This document shows positions 7,281 through 16,593 of a stretch of DNA of 21,672 nt, one piece after another (within the stretch, counting starts at the first letter, position 1; each line of letters starts with the position of its first letter). The notes below the pieces were generated by a model. The model searched no databases and was not told the origin of the DNA. It was given only the letters and a program-made list of their open reading frames with translations. The stretch is from Syntrophomonadaceae bacterium (GTDB taxonomy: Bacteria > Bacillota > Dethiobacteria > DTU022), in the NCBI GenBank assembly GCA_003564055.1, contig PWSG01000158.1:1-21672 (forward strand). The letters are read 5' to 3'. A program made the position numbers and the translations under genes.

Positions 7281-8669
7281 ATGCAGCCATTCTTTGAAAT
7301 AGGTCAAATCTTTATAACCACTTTCATGGTTGCCCTGTTTATGCCAATATTCTGGATTGTGCTTTTTCTTGTCTATATGCAATACAGGCGCCTGGTTTCC
7401 ACGGAAGAGAAACTTTTTGGCCGCGCTATTAACAATGTGGGCCGACAGATGTTGTTTTCTGTAGCGCTGGGCGCACTGGGCGGCTTTATGGCCAGTGCCA
7501 TATTAATATTTATGGGGCTGTCCCTGGAACAAATTGGTCTTTATTTTATCTGGCCGGTAGCATTGCTGCTGCTTTTGGTTAATCCACGCTATCTTTGTTT
7601 TTCTTATGCAGGCGGGATTGTTGCCGTCATGGTTTTATTAACCCGCTATATCCTGCTTCCTTTATTTCCTTTTTTTGCTGAAAATGTTGTTGTGGAATCA
7701 CTTTTAAGAATACACATTCCAGCTCTTCTGGTTTTAATCGGCTTACTCCACCTGGCCGAAGCACTTTTAATATATGTCGGTGGACATTGGGGCAGCAGTC
7801 CGATTTATTTAAAAAAAGGTGATGGCAAAGTTGTCGGTGCTTTTACCCTGCAGCGATTCTGGCCTTTGCCGATTGTAGCGCTTCTTGTTACAGTGGTAGC
7901 CCAGACTGATATTGCCGGAGTAAGTATGCCTGATTGGTGGCCCATTCTCGAGTCAACCCTGCAGCCCGGAGAGAACCAGGGCTTGCAGTACATGGTTATT
8001 CCAGTAGCAGCCGGCCTTGGTTATGCGGACATGGCCCTGGCATCGACACCGCGTGAAAGAACTGTTTTTTCAGCAAAGTGGCTGGCCATCTACAGCGCTA
8101 TTCTTTTAATTATCGCTGTAGGGTCGGAATATTTATCCTGGTTGGTTTTGCCGGCAGTACTGTTTGCTCCCCTGGGTCACGAACTGCTGATTCTTTTTGG
8201 AAAGAAGGAAGAAGATTTACGTCCACCCCGCTTTCAGATGCCTGAATCGGGGGTCCCTTTAATGATGGTTCTTCAGGATTCACCTGCGGAAAGCGCTGGA
8301 TTGCTCGGGGAAGATGTAATTTTAAGGATCAACGGGGCAGATGTTGCCAGTAATTATGAACTGATTCAAAAAATCGAAGAGAGCTATTTCATGGTCCTGG
8401 TTGAAGGAACTCGGGATGGCGAAACTTTTTCAAAAATCCTTAAAAAAAGCACACCGGCCGCAGCAGAAAAAAAAGGTTCATTGCAATCCGGTATAAAAGC
8501 GCATGATTCAGTTTCAATGCTGCATCGCAGTGCCAGGCTGGGCTTAATTCCCGTACCTGCGCCGGATTCCCCTGTTTACCTGGAGGTCCGCAAGCCAAAT
8601 CCGCTGGGAATATTTACGCGGCTTAAAGAAAAGGCTGCTAACCTTGTAAATAGCAAAAAGAATTTTTAG
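7281..8669 (+). CDS. Polytopic membrane protein with C-terminal PDZ domain (MinJ-like)
   Basis: A 462-residue protein with about seven or eight hydrophobic segments between residues 8 and 310, followed by a cytoplasmic-side PDZ domain (about 320-395) with VPLMMVLQDSPAESAGLLG and VILRINGADV, then a basic tail. The architecture and its place three bases after an S41 protease gene, near ftsEX, match B. subtilis MinJ, which links DivIVA to MinCD and the division machinery. No minC, minD or divIVA lies in the window, so a Min role is inferred only from domain layout and position. The stop of the protease gene is at 7275-7277. The nearest ribosome-site sequence, GGAGG at 7263-7267, is 13 bases from the ATG, longer than usual, so expression may rely on coupling with the gene upstream. 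Confidence 0.8.
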   Translation: MQPFFEIGQIFITTFMVALFMPIFWIVLFLVYMQYRRLVSTEEKLFGRAINNVGRQMLFSVALGALGGFMASAILIFMGLSLEQIGLYFIWPVALLLLLVNPRYLCFSYAGGIVAVMVLLTRYILLPLFPFFAENVVVESLLRIHIPALLVLIGLLHLAEALLIYVGGHWGSSPIYLKKGDGKVVGAFTLQRFWPLPIVALLVTVVAQTDIAGVSMPDWWPILESTLQPGENQGLQYMVIPVAAGLGYADMALASTPRERTVFSAKWLAIYSAILLIIAVGSEYLSWLVLPAVLFAPLGHELLILFGKKEEDLRPPRFQMPESGVPLMMVLQDSPAESAGLLGEDVILRINGADVASNYELIQKIEESYFMVLVEGTRDGETFSKILKKSTPAAAEKKGSLQSGIKAHDSVSMLHRSARLGLIPVPAPDSPVYLEVRKPNPLGIFTRLKEKAANLVNSKKNF

Positions 8670-8853
8670 CGGTTAATTTGTATATTAAATAATCATGGCC
8701 TGAGCCAACGTTTTGAGCCGGCTAATAATCCCTGATAAAAAAACGGCTTTGCACTTATTGCTCGCAGTATGAATTCCGGGCAATTAATAAGCAGGATGCG
8801 GGAAAAGAAAAAACAAGCTTTAATTTATTTTTTAACTCCTGTTTTGTGAATTT
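8670..8853 (+). other. 184-base gap, no gene seen
   Basis: AT-rich spacer between the PDZ protein and the cation transporter gene. It contains a weak 5-bp inverted repeat (8716-8720 with 8744-8748, 23-base loop) followed by three T, too poor to call a terminator. I looked for the conserved features of the manganese-sensing yybP-ykoY riboswitch, which often precedes this transporter family, and did not find them by eye. Confidence 0.4.
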
Positions 8854-9447
8854 ATGTTCTCAGCCCAGGTGGTGTTCCAATTGCTGGCAGCGGCAACTGC
8901 AGCTTTTCTGACTGTATTTGTAGCCGAGTTTGGTGATAAATCGCAGCTTGTCTGTCTGGCCATGGCCTGCCGTTATCCTCCCCTGCAGGTTCTCGCCGGG
9001 GCAATGGCTGCTATGGCGGTTCTTTTTGGCCTGGCTGTCGGGGTAGGCAGCTATATTGCTGACGCTATTCCCCATGTGCTTGTTGCAGTCGGTTCAGGTT
9101 TATTCTTCATTGCAGTCGGGTTTTATACATATTTCTATGGCCGTGATCAGGGTGCAGAAAACATAGGCAAAACAGGGTTTTTCCAAACCCTGGGCATAAT
9201 ATTTCTGGCCGAACTGGGAGATAAAACTCAGCTGGCAGCATTATTTCTCGCAGCAAGTTTTGGTTATCCCCTCGCTGTTTTTGCCGGTGCAATGTTAGCG
9301 ATGTTTGCCAACCATCTTCTCGCTGTTTACCTGGGAAGCCGTTTTATTACCAGGGTAAACCCCCGTTACGTGAGAATCTTTTCCGCCCTTTTATTCATTG
9401 CTGTCGGGCTTATTATGATCGCCTCAGAGGCAGGACTTCTTTTCTGA
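8854..9447 (+). CDS. TMEM165/GDT1 (UPF0016) family cation transporter
   Basis: A 197-residue membrane protein with six predicted hydrophobic segments in two homologous halves. Each half carries the family hallmark E-x-G-D-(K/R)-(S/T): EFGDKS at residues 25-30 and ELGDKT at 120-125. These acidic motifs form the cation path. Characterised relatives move Mn2+ or Ca2+ (yeast Gdt1, human TMEM165, bacterial Mn exporters), so manganese or calcium export is likely, but substrate cannot be fixed from sequence. The ATG at 8854 has no clear Shine-Dalgarno sequence within 15 bases, and no alternative start with a better site exists in frame, since a stop codon lies 21 bases upstream. It ends 52 bases before uvrB and seems functionally unrelated to both neighbours. 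Confidence 0.92.
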   Translation: MFSAQVVFQLLAAATAAFLTVFVAEFGDKSQLVCLAMACRYPPLQVLAGAMAAMAVLFGLAVGVGSYIADAIPHVLVAVGSGLFFIAVGFYTYFYGRDQGAENIGKTGFFQTLGIIFLAELGDKTQLAALFLAASFGYPLAVFAGAMLAMFANHLLAVYLGSRFITRVNPRYVRIFSALLFIAVGLIMIASEAGLLF

Positions 9448-9450
9448 TTA

Positions 9451-9459
9451 TGTTATAAT
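9451..9459 (+). promoter_or_regulatory. Extended -10 promoter element before uvrB
   Basis: TGT at 9451-9453 directly precedes an exact TATAAT (9454-9459), an extended -10 arrangement that can work without a strong -35 box. It starts three bases after the transporter stop codon and 41 bases before the uvrB start. No good -35 hexamer is seen. A clear SOS box is not visible around it. Confidence 0.5.
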
Positions 9460-9499
9460 AAATAATGTTTACGAGACAAAAGTTAAGCGGGGTGCTGCC

Positions 9500-11485
9500 G
9501 TGACCGATGCCAACACCGGCGGTTTGATGGTTAAAGCAGGTTTTCAACCTTCCGGCGACCAACCGGAAGCTATAAAAGCCCTGGTGCATGGACTGCGCCG
9601 GGGCTGCCCTTACCAGACGCTGCTGGGGGTAACAGGATCCGGCAAAACATATACTATTGCTAACGTTATTGAAAAGGTTAAGCGGCCGACCCTGGTAATG
9701 GCACCTAATAAGATCCTAGCCGCACAGTTATGCAGTGAATTTAAGGAACTGTTTCCCGGTAATGCGGTGGAATATTTTATCAGCTACTACGATTATTACC
9801 AGCCCGAGGCATACCTGCCCGGCAGCGATACTTATATCGAGAAAGATTCTTCGATTAATGATGAAATTGATAAACTGCGTCACTCGGCGACCAGCGCTGT
9901 TCTGGAACGCAGGGATGTTATTATCGTTTCATCGGTTTCATGTATTTACGGTCTCGGTTCTCCGCGGGAATACATGGAGCAGGTGCTTTCATTGCGCCGG
10001 GGAGCTAAAATGGGCCGTGATGAAATAATAAGCCGCCTTGTCGATATTCACTACCAGCGGAACGAAATTGATTTTCACCGGGGTACGTTTAGGGTCAGGG
10101 GCGATGTGTTAGAAATCATACCGGCTTCTTTTTCCGAAGCTGCCCTGCGGGTGGAGTTATTTGGTGATGAGATTGAACGGCTGCGGGAAGTTGACCTTGT
10201 CAGCGGCAAAGTAATCGGTGATCGAGCCCATGCGGCAATTTTTCCGGCAACCCATTATGTAACAGCGCCCGACCAGCTGCGAAGGGCTATATCTGATATA
10301 GAGGCAGAACTGCAGGAGCAGTTGATCCGCTTTCGGAAAGAAGATAAACTGCTTGAAGCCCAGCGCCTGGAGCAGCGGGTAAATTTTGACCTCGAAATGA
10401 TGCAGGAAATGGGTTTTTGCAGCGGCATAGAAAATTATTCCCGCCACTTGGACGGGCGCCCTGCAGGCAGCCGTCCGGCTACCCTGCTGGACTATTTTCC
10501 TGAGGATAGGCTGGTGGTAATAGACGAATCGCATATTACCATACCGCAGATTAACGGTATGTACCGTGGCGACTTTTCGCGAAAAAATACGCTGGTGGAA
10601 TACGGATTCAGGCTGCCTTCGGCTCTTGATAACCGGCCCCTGCGCTTTGAGGAATTTGAAGAGCTGGTCAATCAGGTTATTTTGGTTTCAGCTACCCCGG
10701 GGCCATGGGAGCTGGAACACAGTGATGCTATCGTCGAGCAGATCATCCGTCCGACAGGTCTGATAGACCCGCAGGTAGAGGTAAGGCCGGCTGAAGGCCA
10801 GGTCGACAATCTCTACGGTGAAATCAGAACCAGGGCCGAAGCCAACCAGAGAGTCCTGGTTACAACCATGACCAAGCGCATGGCGGAAGACTTAACCGAG
10901 TATTATCGAAATATGGGTTTAAAAGTTAGATATATGCACTCAGATATCGATGCCCTGGAAAGAATGTCTATTATCAGGGGCCTGCGGCTGGGCGAGTTTG
11001 ACGTTTTAGTTGGCATAAACCTGCTGCGGGAAGGTCTTGACCTTCCGGAAGTAACCCTGGTTGCTATTCTTGATGCCGATAAGGAAGGGTTTTTGCGTTC
11101 TGAGCGTTCACTGATTCAGACTATCGGAAGAACAGCCAGGAATATTGAGGGCAGGGTAATTATGTATGCAGAAGGAGTTACTCCTTCTATGCGCAGCGCC
11201 ATAGACGAAACCGAGCGCCGCCGCCACAGGCAGATCGAATTTAACGAGCGCCATGGGATTACCCCGGCGACTATAGTCAAGCCCGTCCGGGCCCTGATTG
11301 GAGCTACAGTGGCGGCGGAAGAAGAAGAGCGCTATTTCGACGAAGATTTAAAGAAAATGGATGCAGGTACACGCCAAAAAATGATCAAAAAACTGGGCAA
11401 AGAAATGAAAGCGGCATCAAGGAATCTTGAATTTGAAAAAGCAGCTGAGCTGCGTGATATGATATTTGAACTGGAAAAGCAATAA
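9500..11485 (+). CDS. uvrB: Excinuclease ABC subunit B
   Basis: A 661-residue UvrB, full length. UvrB is the DNA-damage verification helicase-like ATPase of nucleotide excision repair: loaded by UvrA, it clamps one strand and recruits UvrC. Visible are Walker A GVTGSGKT (residues 43-50), the beta-hairpin [10 protein letters not shown] that inserts between strands, DESH Walker B (VVIDESH), the SATPG motif III, motif [11 protein letters not shown], and the C-terminal UVR helix-turn-helix (about 625-660, [11 protein letters not shown]), which binds UvrC. GTG at 9500 follows GCGGGGTG (9487-9494) at a 5-base gap; the first in-frame ATG (9527) lacks a ribosome site and would still keep all domains. 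It heads a uvrB–uvrA–uvrC cluster. Confidence 0.98.
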   Translation: MTDANTGGLMVKAGFQPSGDQPEAIKALVHGLRRGCPYQTLLGVTGSGKTYTIANVIEKVKRPTLVMAPNKILAAQLCSEFKELFPGNAVEYFISYYDYYQPEAYLPGSDTYIEKDSSINDEIDKLRHSATSAVLERRDVIIVSSVSCIYGLGSPREYMEQVLSLRRGAKMGRDEIISRLVDIHYQRNEIDFHRGTFRVRGDVLEIIPASFSEAALRVELFGDEIERLREVDLVSGKVIGDRAHAAIFPATHYVTAPDQLRRAISDIEAELQEQLIRFRKEDKLLEAQRLEQRVNFDLEMMQEMGFCSGIENYSRHLDGRPAGSRPATLLDYFPEDRLVVIDESHITIPQINGMYRGDFSRKNTLVEYGFRLPSALDNRPLRFEEFEELVNQVILVSATPGPWELEHSDAIVEQIIRPTGLIDPQVEVRPAEGQVDNLYGEIRTRAEANQRVLVTTMTKRMAEDLTEYYRNMGLKVRYMHSDIDALERMSIIRGLRLGEFDVLVGINLLREGLDLPEVTLVAILDADKEGFLRSERSLIQTIGRTARNIEGRVIMYAEGVTPSMRSAIDETERRRHRQIEFNERHGITPATIVKPVRALIGATVAAEEEERYFDEDLKKMDAGTRQKMIKKLGKEMKAASRNLEFEKAAELRDMIFELEKQ

Positions 11486-11539
11486 ATAATTATCAATGCG
11501 AAAAACCGCAGATTTAGATAATAACGAGGAGTGAACAGC

Positions 11540-14395
11540 TTGTCTGCTGGAGAAATAAAAATCCGCGGGGCAAGAGAACATAATTTAAAAAATATAAATT
11601 TAGCCCTGCCCCGTAACAAACTAATTGTTTTTACAGGTTTAAGCGGTTCGGGTAAATCTTCCCTGGCCTTTGATACGATCTATGCTGAAGGTCAGCGTCG
11701 TTATGTCGAATCACTTTCAGCATATGCCCGCCAGTTTCTGGGTCAGATGGACAAGCCGGATCTCGATCAGATCGAGGGACTTTCACCGGCGATATCGATT
11801 GATCAAAAAACTGCATCCCGCAATCCCCGCTCAACGGTTGGCACTGTGACAGAAATATATGACTATGTCCGCCTGCTGTTTGCCCGCATCGGCAATCCGC
11901 ACTGCCCGACCTGTCAAAAAGAGATCAGCCAGCAAACTGTTCAGCAGATGGTTGACCAGATTGCGGCCCTTCCGGAAGAAACCAGGATCCAGGTTCTCGC
12001 TCCCCTGGTACGCAGCCGGAAAGGAGAATATTCGAAGCTTTTTGAGGACATGAGGCGCAAAGGTTATGTCCGGATAAGAGTTGACGGAGAGGTGCGCGAT
12101 CTTGAGGAAGAAATTACTCTGGACAAGAACAAGAAACATAACATTGAGGTTGTCGTCGATCGTCTTATTATCCGCGAAGGGGTTCAGGCCCGTCTTGCTG
12201 ATTCCCTGGAAACAGCCCTGAAATTAAGTGAAGGTCTGGTTTTAATTGAGGAAGTGGGCGGTTCGGAACAGCTTTTCAGTGAAAACTTTGCCTGTGCCGA
12301 GTGTGGTTTTAGCTTTGAAGAGATCAGTCCACGTATTTTTTCTTTTAACAGTCCGTACGGAGCCTGCCCTGACTGCAGCGGTCTGGGAACCAGGGCTGAA
12401 TTTTCTGCAGACCTGGTTATTCCTTGCCCTGAACTCAACATCCGTGAAGGCGCAATACACCCCTGGTCGGGTCAGACTTACTACCAGCAGTTCCTGGAGG
12501 CTGCGGCACAAGAATGGGGGATAGATCTTAACACCCCTTTCCGTGACCTGCCGCCAGAAGCGCAGCGAAAAGTTTTATACGGTTCACCAGGGAAGATAAG
12601 TTTTCGCTATGTGAATATGTTCAAAAGGGTTCGTTCCTATAAAAAAGTTTTTCCCGGGGTGCTAAAACTGCTGGAGAGGCGTTATGCATCGACTGCATCT
12701 GATGAAATGCGCGCTGAAATGGAACGTTATATGCAGGTCAGACCCTGCCCGACATGCAGGGGAAGCCGCCTTAAACCTGCCAGCCTCGCTGTTTTGCTCG
12801 GCGGCTTCAATATAGCTGAAATTTCAAATCTGACAGTGGAGCAGGCGGCAGCTTTCTTTGAAAAGCTGCGGCTTTCAGAGCGGGAACAGCATATTGGCAG
12901 GCAGGTATTAAAAGAAATAGGAGAAAGATTGCAGTTTTTGCGAAATGTGGGACTGCAATATCTGAACCTTGACCGTGCTGCGGCCACCCTTTCCGGCGGT
13001 GAAGCGCAGCGGATCAGGCTGGCTACCCAGATTGGCTCCGGCCTGACAGGTGTAATCTATATCCTCGATGAACCAAGCATCGGACTGCATCAGCGGGACA
13101 ATGCCCGCCTGATTACCACACTGAAAGCGCTGCGCGATCTTGGCAATACTGTCCTGGTGGTCGAACACGATGAAGAGACTATCCGCAGTGCAGATCACCT
13201 GGTAGATATTGGCCCGGGGGCCGGAGCAGGCGGTGGATGGATTGTCGCCGAGGGAACGGCAGATAATATTATGGCAGAAAAAGCTTCCATAACCGGTGAT
13301 TACCTGGCCGGGAGAAGAGAAGTTGCCGTGCCAGAGAAGAGGCGTCCTTCTAATGACAGGTGGATCTATATTCGCGGGGCCCGTGAACATAATCTGCAGG
13401 ACATTGATGTTGGCATCCCGCTTGGTTTGTTTGTCTGTGTTGCCGGAGTATCAGGGTCCGGAAAAAGCACTTTGGTTAATGAAATTTTAGCCCGCAGCCT
13501 GTCCCGCAAACTGCACCGCTCCCGTGAGCAGGCAGGCGATCACAACAGTATTGAAGGTGTCGAGCACCTTGACAAGGTTATTGTCATTGACCAGTCGCCG
13601 ATCGGAAGAACACCGCGTTCCAACCCGGCCACCTATACCGGTCTTTTTGATGGTATTCGTGAAATATTTTCTAAAACTAATGAATCGCGAAGGCGTGGCT
13701 ACCGGCCCGGACGTTTCAGCTTCAACGTTAAAGGCGGGCGCTGTGAAGCCTGCCGTGGCGACGGTATTTTAAGAATTGAAATGCACTTTCTGCCGGATGT
13801 ATACGTGCCCTGCGAAGTATGCCGTGGAAAACGTTACAACCGGGAAACCCTTGAAGTGCGCTACAAGGAAAAAAATATCGCTGATGTGCTGGCCATGACT
13901 GTTGAAGAAGCTCTTGATTTTTTCTCGGCTATCCCCAGGATCCAGCGCAAGCTGCAGCTGCTTTTTGATGTTGGGCTGGGTTATATACACCTTGGCCAAC
14001 CGGCGACGACCCTTTCCGGGGGCGAAGCACAGAGAGTCAAGCTGGCCACGGAACTATCACGGCGCAGCAACGGGCGCAGCCTTTACATTCTTGATGAGCC
14101 GACTACAGGCTTACACCTTGATGATATCAGCAAACTGCTTATTATCCTAGAGCGCCTGGTTGAAAGCGGAAATACTGTAGTAGTGATTGAGCACAATATG
14201 GAGGTTCTTAAAAGGGCAGATTACCTGGTGGACCTTGGTCCCGAAGGCGGTGACGGTGGAGGCAGAGTTGTGGCTGCCGGCACGCCTGAAGAAGTTGCCC
14301 TCTGTGCCAAATCATATACCGGCCAGTGGTTGAAAGGAATATTGCCCCCGAAAAAGAACCGGAAGACGGCAGCCAGAGTTGAGGAAAAAACTTAA
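11540..14395 (+). CDS. uvrA: Excinuclease ABC subunit A
   Basis: A 951-residue UvrA, the damage-sensing ATPase dimer of nucleotide excision repair. It has two ABC modules: Walker A GLSGSGKS at residues 33-40 and GVSGSGKS at 636-643, each with its LSGGEAQR signature, followed by [10 protein letters not shown] and [10 protein letters not shown]. CxxC zinc-binding pairs are seen ([10 protein letters not shown] with [16 protein letters not shown] with CEVCRGKR), the last in the zinc finger that contacts damaged DNA. GAGGAG at 11526-11531 overlaps the upstream in-frame GTG at 11531, so that codon cannot be the start; TTG at 11540 with an 8-base gap is chosen. It begins 54 bases after uvrB. Confidence 0.98.
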   Translation: MSAGEIKIRGAREHNLKNINLALPRNKLIVFTGLSGSGKSSLAFDTIYAEGQRRYVESLSAYARQFLGQMDKPDLDQIEGLSPAISIDQKTASRNPRSTVGTVTEIYDYVRLLFARIGNPHCPTCQKEISQQTVQQMVDQIAALPEETRIQVLAPLVRSRKGEYSKLFEDMRRKGYVRIRVDGEVRDLEEEITLDKNKKHNIEVVVDRLIIREGVQARLADSLETALKLSEGLVLIEEVGGSEQLFSENFACAECGFSFEEISPRIFSFNSPYGACPDCSGLGTRAEFSADLVIPCPELNIREGAIHPWSGQTYYQQFLEAAAQEWGIDLNTPFRDLPPEAQRKVLYGSPGKISFRYVNMFKRVRSYKKVFPGVLKLLERRYASTASDEMRAEMERYMQVRPCPTCRGSRLKPASLAVLLGGFNIAEISNLTVEQAAAFFEKLRLSEREQHIGRQVLKEIGERLQFLRNVGLQYLNLDRAAATLSGGEAQRIRLATQIGSGLTGVIYILDEPSIGLHQRDNARLITTLKALRDLGNTVLVVEHDEETIRSADHLVDIGPGAGAGGGWIVAEGTADNIMAEKASITGDYLAGRREVAVPEKRRPSNDRWIYIRGAREHNLQDIDVGIPLGLFVCVAGVSGSGKSTLVNEILARSLSRKLHRSREQAGDHNSIEGVEHLDKVIVIDQSPIGRTPRSNPATYTGLFDGIREIFSKTNESRRRGYRPGRFSFNVKGGRCEACRGDGILRIEMHFLPDVYVPCEVCRGKRYNRETLEVRYKEKNIADVLAMTVEEALDFFSAIPRIQRKLQLLFDVGLGYIHLGQPATTLSGGEAQRVKLATELSRRSNGRSLYILDEPTTGLHLDDISKLLIILERLVESGNTVVVIEHNMEVLKRADYLVDLGPEGGDGGGRVVAAGTPEEVALCAKSYTGQWLKGILPPKKNRKTAARVEEKT

Positions 14396-14455
14396 ATTGA
14401 AGATTAGCACATACATCATACATTATTAAGCAGGGTAGTATTGAAAAAATAGCAG

Positions 14456-14469
14456 CAAATTGCAATTTG
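14456..14469 (+). repeat. Perfect 14-base palindrome upstream of uvrC
   Basis: CAAATTGCAATTTG reads the same on both strands and ends one base before the GAGG ribosome site of uvrC (14471-14474). It could be a small operator or chance in AT-rich sequence; as RNA it would form only a weak 5-bp hairpin. Confidence 0.4.
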
Positions 14470-14481
14470 TGAGGTCCTGTT

Positions 14482-16329
14482 ATGATTGAAATGCTGAAAG
14501 AAAAAGTTGGTCTCTTGCCTGATCAACCCGGCGTCTATTTACTAAAAGATGAAAAAAACAGGGTTATTTATGTAGGCAAGGCAATGTCGCTGCGCCAGCG
14601 GGTGCGTTCTTATCTTGCTGAAAATGTTATGGGGTCGCCTCGTCTCAGGTCGCTTCAGAAAAAGCTTTATGACATGGATTATGTTGTAACCGATACAGAA
14701 GTAGAGGCCTTAATTCTTGAGTGCAACCTGATCAAGGAGTATCGGCCCCGTTTTAACGTTAATCTTAAAGATGATAAGGATTTTCCCTACCTGATCCTGA
14801 CTGCCGATATGTATCCGCGCCTCGAATTGATGCGTCTTTCCCAGAGAGGGAGCCGCCGCGGCCGTTACCGCCCCGCGCCGGGCAGAAAAGAGCGCAGTTT
14901 TGGACCGTATACCGATGTCAGGGCTGTGCGGGAAACAATGCACCTGCTCAACTCAATAATTCCGCTGCGCCGCTGCCGGCAGCCGCTTGACGGCGAACCT
15001 GCCCGAGATCGCCCCTGCCTGAATCATCAGATGAAGCGCTGCCTTGCGCCCTGCCGCGGTATGGAAGCTGTTTCGCCTGCTCATTACGATAAAATGGTCA
15101 AACAGGTTGTTTTATTTTTACAGGGGCGATACAGTGAACTTGAAGACAGGCTGAAACGGCAAATGGAGGAGGCTTCTGCAGATCAGTGTTTTGAAGCTGC
15201 AGCGGTTATCCGCGATCGCCTTTTTTCTCTGCAGCGGGTAGCAGGCCAGCAGCAAAAAATGCTTTCCATAGAAAACAGCATTGATCGCGATATTCTCTCT
15301 TTGGCCAGGCATGGTATTTTTACTGCAATGCACCTTTTTCAGATCAGGGGTGGCAAGCTGCTCAGGCAGGATCATTTTCCCCTCAGTGGAACAGAAGATG
15401 TTGAAAACGAAGAGGTTATGGCTTCATTTATCAAAAACTATTATAATCGTGAAGAAGATTTTCCCCTCGAAATATTGGTTTCCGAACAGCCTGCCGATGA
15501 AGAGCTTCTCTTGAAATGGCTTAAAGTTAAAGCAGACCGGAAGATTAAGCTGCGTTATCCAAAGCGGGGTTCGCTAAAAAAAATGGTCGACCTTGCCGGG
15601 CGCAATTGTCTTCTCCGCTTGCAGGAAGAAGAAGAGCAGCGCAGGCTGAGAACAGAAGAGCCGCTTAAGGAGTTAGCCCGCTTAATGGGATTGGAAGCAC
15701 CACCTGAAGTAATAGAAGGTTATGATATTTCTCATCTTAGTGGTGAAGAAACAGTAGGAGCAATGGTAGTGTACAGAAATGGCGAACCCTGCAAAGACGA
15801 CTACAGGGTTTTTAATATAAGGCAGGCTTCGGGGGGAGACGATTATGCCGCGCTAAATGAAACATTGCAAAGAAGAGCTAATCGTAACGACTGGGGCACA
15901 CCCGATCTAATCCTTATTGACGGCGGCAGGGGTCAGCTAAATGCAGCAGTTGAAACCCTCCATGGAACACCACTTGAAGAAGTGCCGCTGGTTGCCCTGG
16001 CTAAAAACCCGGATCAACTGTTTTTAACACAATCATCCCAGCCAGTACGCCTGGCAGCAAATAATGCTTTGCTTCACCTCCTCCAGCGTATCAGGGATGA
16101 AGTCCATCGTTTTGCCGTTAGCGGGCATCGCCGACGCCGCAGGCGCAGCAGCATTCATTCCCTGCTTGAAGATATCCCGGGCATCGGTTCAAAGCGAAGA
16201 ACTGCTCTTTTTAATCACTTTGGCAGCGCCGAGAATATTATGAAAGCTACAGTTGATCAGCTTGAAGAGGTTCCTGCTATAAACCGTTCCCTTGCCGTCA
16301 CAGTATACAGGCATCTTCGCAACCAGTAA
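14482..16329 (+). CDS. uvrC: Excinuclease ABC subunit C
   Basis: A 615-residue UvrC, the dual-incision nuclease of nucleotide excision repair. The N-terminal GIY-YIG domain (about residues 12-95; PGVYLLKDE, VIYVGKA, EALILECNLIKEYRPRFNV) makes the 3' cut. A UVR motif (about 213-248; CFEAAAVIRDRL) binds UvrB. The RNase H-like domain, which makes the 5' cut, shows its acidic residues in EGYDISH and ILIDGGRGQLN and its histidine in RDEVHRF. Two C-terminal helix-hairpin-helix motifs follow (IPGIGSKRRTALFNHFG and the EEVPAIN region). An Arg-rich insertion of roughly ten residues (within about 119-140) precedes the conserved FGPYTD. ATG 14482 follows GTGAGG at 14469-14474. All catalytic residues I could check are intact. 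Confidence 0.98.
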   Translation: MIEMLKEKVGLLPDQPGVYLLKDEKNRVIYVGKAMSLRQRVRSYLAENVMGSPRLRSLQKKLYDMDYVVTDTEVEALILECNLIKEYRPRFNVNLKDDKDFPYLILTADMYPRLELMRLSQRGSRRGRYRPAPGRKERSFGPYTDVRAVRETMHLLNSIIPLRRCRQPLDGEPARDRPCLNHQMKRCLAPCRGMEAVSPAHYDKMVKQVVLFLQGRYSELEDRLKRQMEEASADQCFEAAAVIRDRLFSLQRVAGQQQKMLSIENSIDRDILSLARHGIFTAMHLFQIRGGKLLRQDHFPLSGTEDVENEEVMASFIKNYYNREEDFPLEILVSEQPADEELLLKWLKVKADRKIKLRYPKRGSLKKMVDLAGRNCLLRLQEEEEQRRLRTEEPLKELARLMGLEAPPEVIEGYDISHLSGEETVGAMVVYRNGEPCKDDYRVFNIRQASGGDDYAALNETLQRRANRNDWGTPDLILIDGGRGQLNAAVETLHGTPLEEVPLVALAKNPDQLFLTQSSQPVRLAANNALLHLLQRIRDEVHRFAVSGHRRRRRRSSIHSLLEDIPGIGSKRRTALFNHFGSAENIMKATVDQLEEVPAINRSLAVTVYRHLRNQ

Positions 16330-16575
16330 TCTTCTAAAGTCAAATATACTATTCTTTTAAACCTGCCTGGTAACAGCTGCTTTTTAAATATTATAGTTTT
16401 GCAGTTTAAAAATACGCTTGACGCTAACGGAAAGAAGGCAAAAACGGGCCGTGATATTGCTTTTCCCTGGCGTTCCTTTTTAATGGCAACCTGCACCTTT
16501 TATCTTTGAACCTTTACGTCACGGCTTCTGAAATGCTGACGCTGTTTATGCTATACTGTACATATAAAAATAAAA
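16330..16575 (+). other. 246-base gap between uvrC and the HAD gene; no gene seen
   Basis: AT-rich spacer with no open frame of note on either strand beyond shadows and no convincing hairpin terminator for the uvr cluster. The only regulatory signal seen is the extended -10 element at 16549-16557. Confidence 0.5.
16549..16557 (+). promoter_or_regulatory. Extended -10 promoter element before the HAD phosphatase gene
   Basis: TGC (16549-16551) directly precedes TATACT (16552-16557), an extended -10 of the sigma-A type, 36 bases before the chosen start. No strong -35 box is visible at the usual distance. It would drive the HAD–rapZ–whiA group, whose internal gaps are 26 and 18 bases. Confidence 0.5.
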
Positions 16576-16593
16576 ATGACGAGGTGTTGCTTG

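Noticed and set aside
8716..8750. Terminator after the PDZ protein
   Set aside because: Only a 5-bp stem with a 23-base loop and three T; too weak to support.
8670..8853. yybP-ykoY manganese riboswitch upstream of the GDT1-family gene
   Set aside because: Expected from the family, but I could not see its conserved loops or paired arms by eye.
9472..9487. LexA/SOS box before uvrB
   Set aside because: The sequence ACAAAAGT has only partial agreement with GAAC-N4-GTTC: both outer half-site ends differ from the consensus.
10157..10534. Minus-strand frames inside uvrB, uvrA, uvrC and rpoN (for example 10157-10534, 12908-13390 and 19754-20284)
   Set aside because: They lie opposite strongly conserved coding sequence, have no recognisable domains and no ribosome sites; they are shadows.
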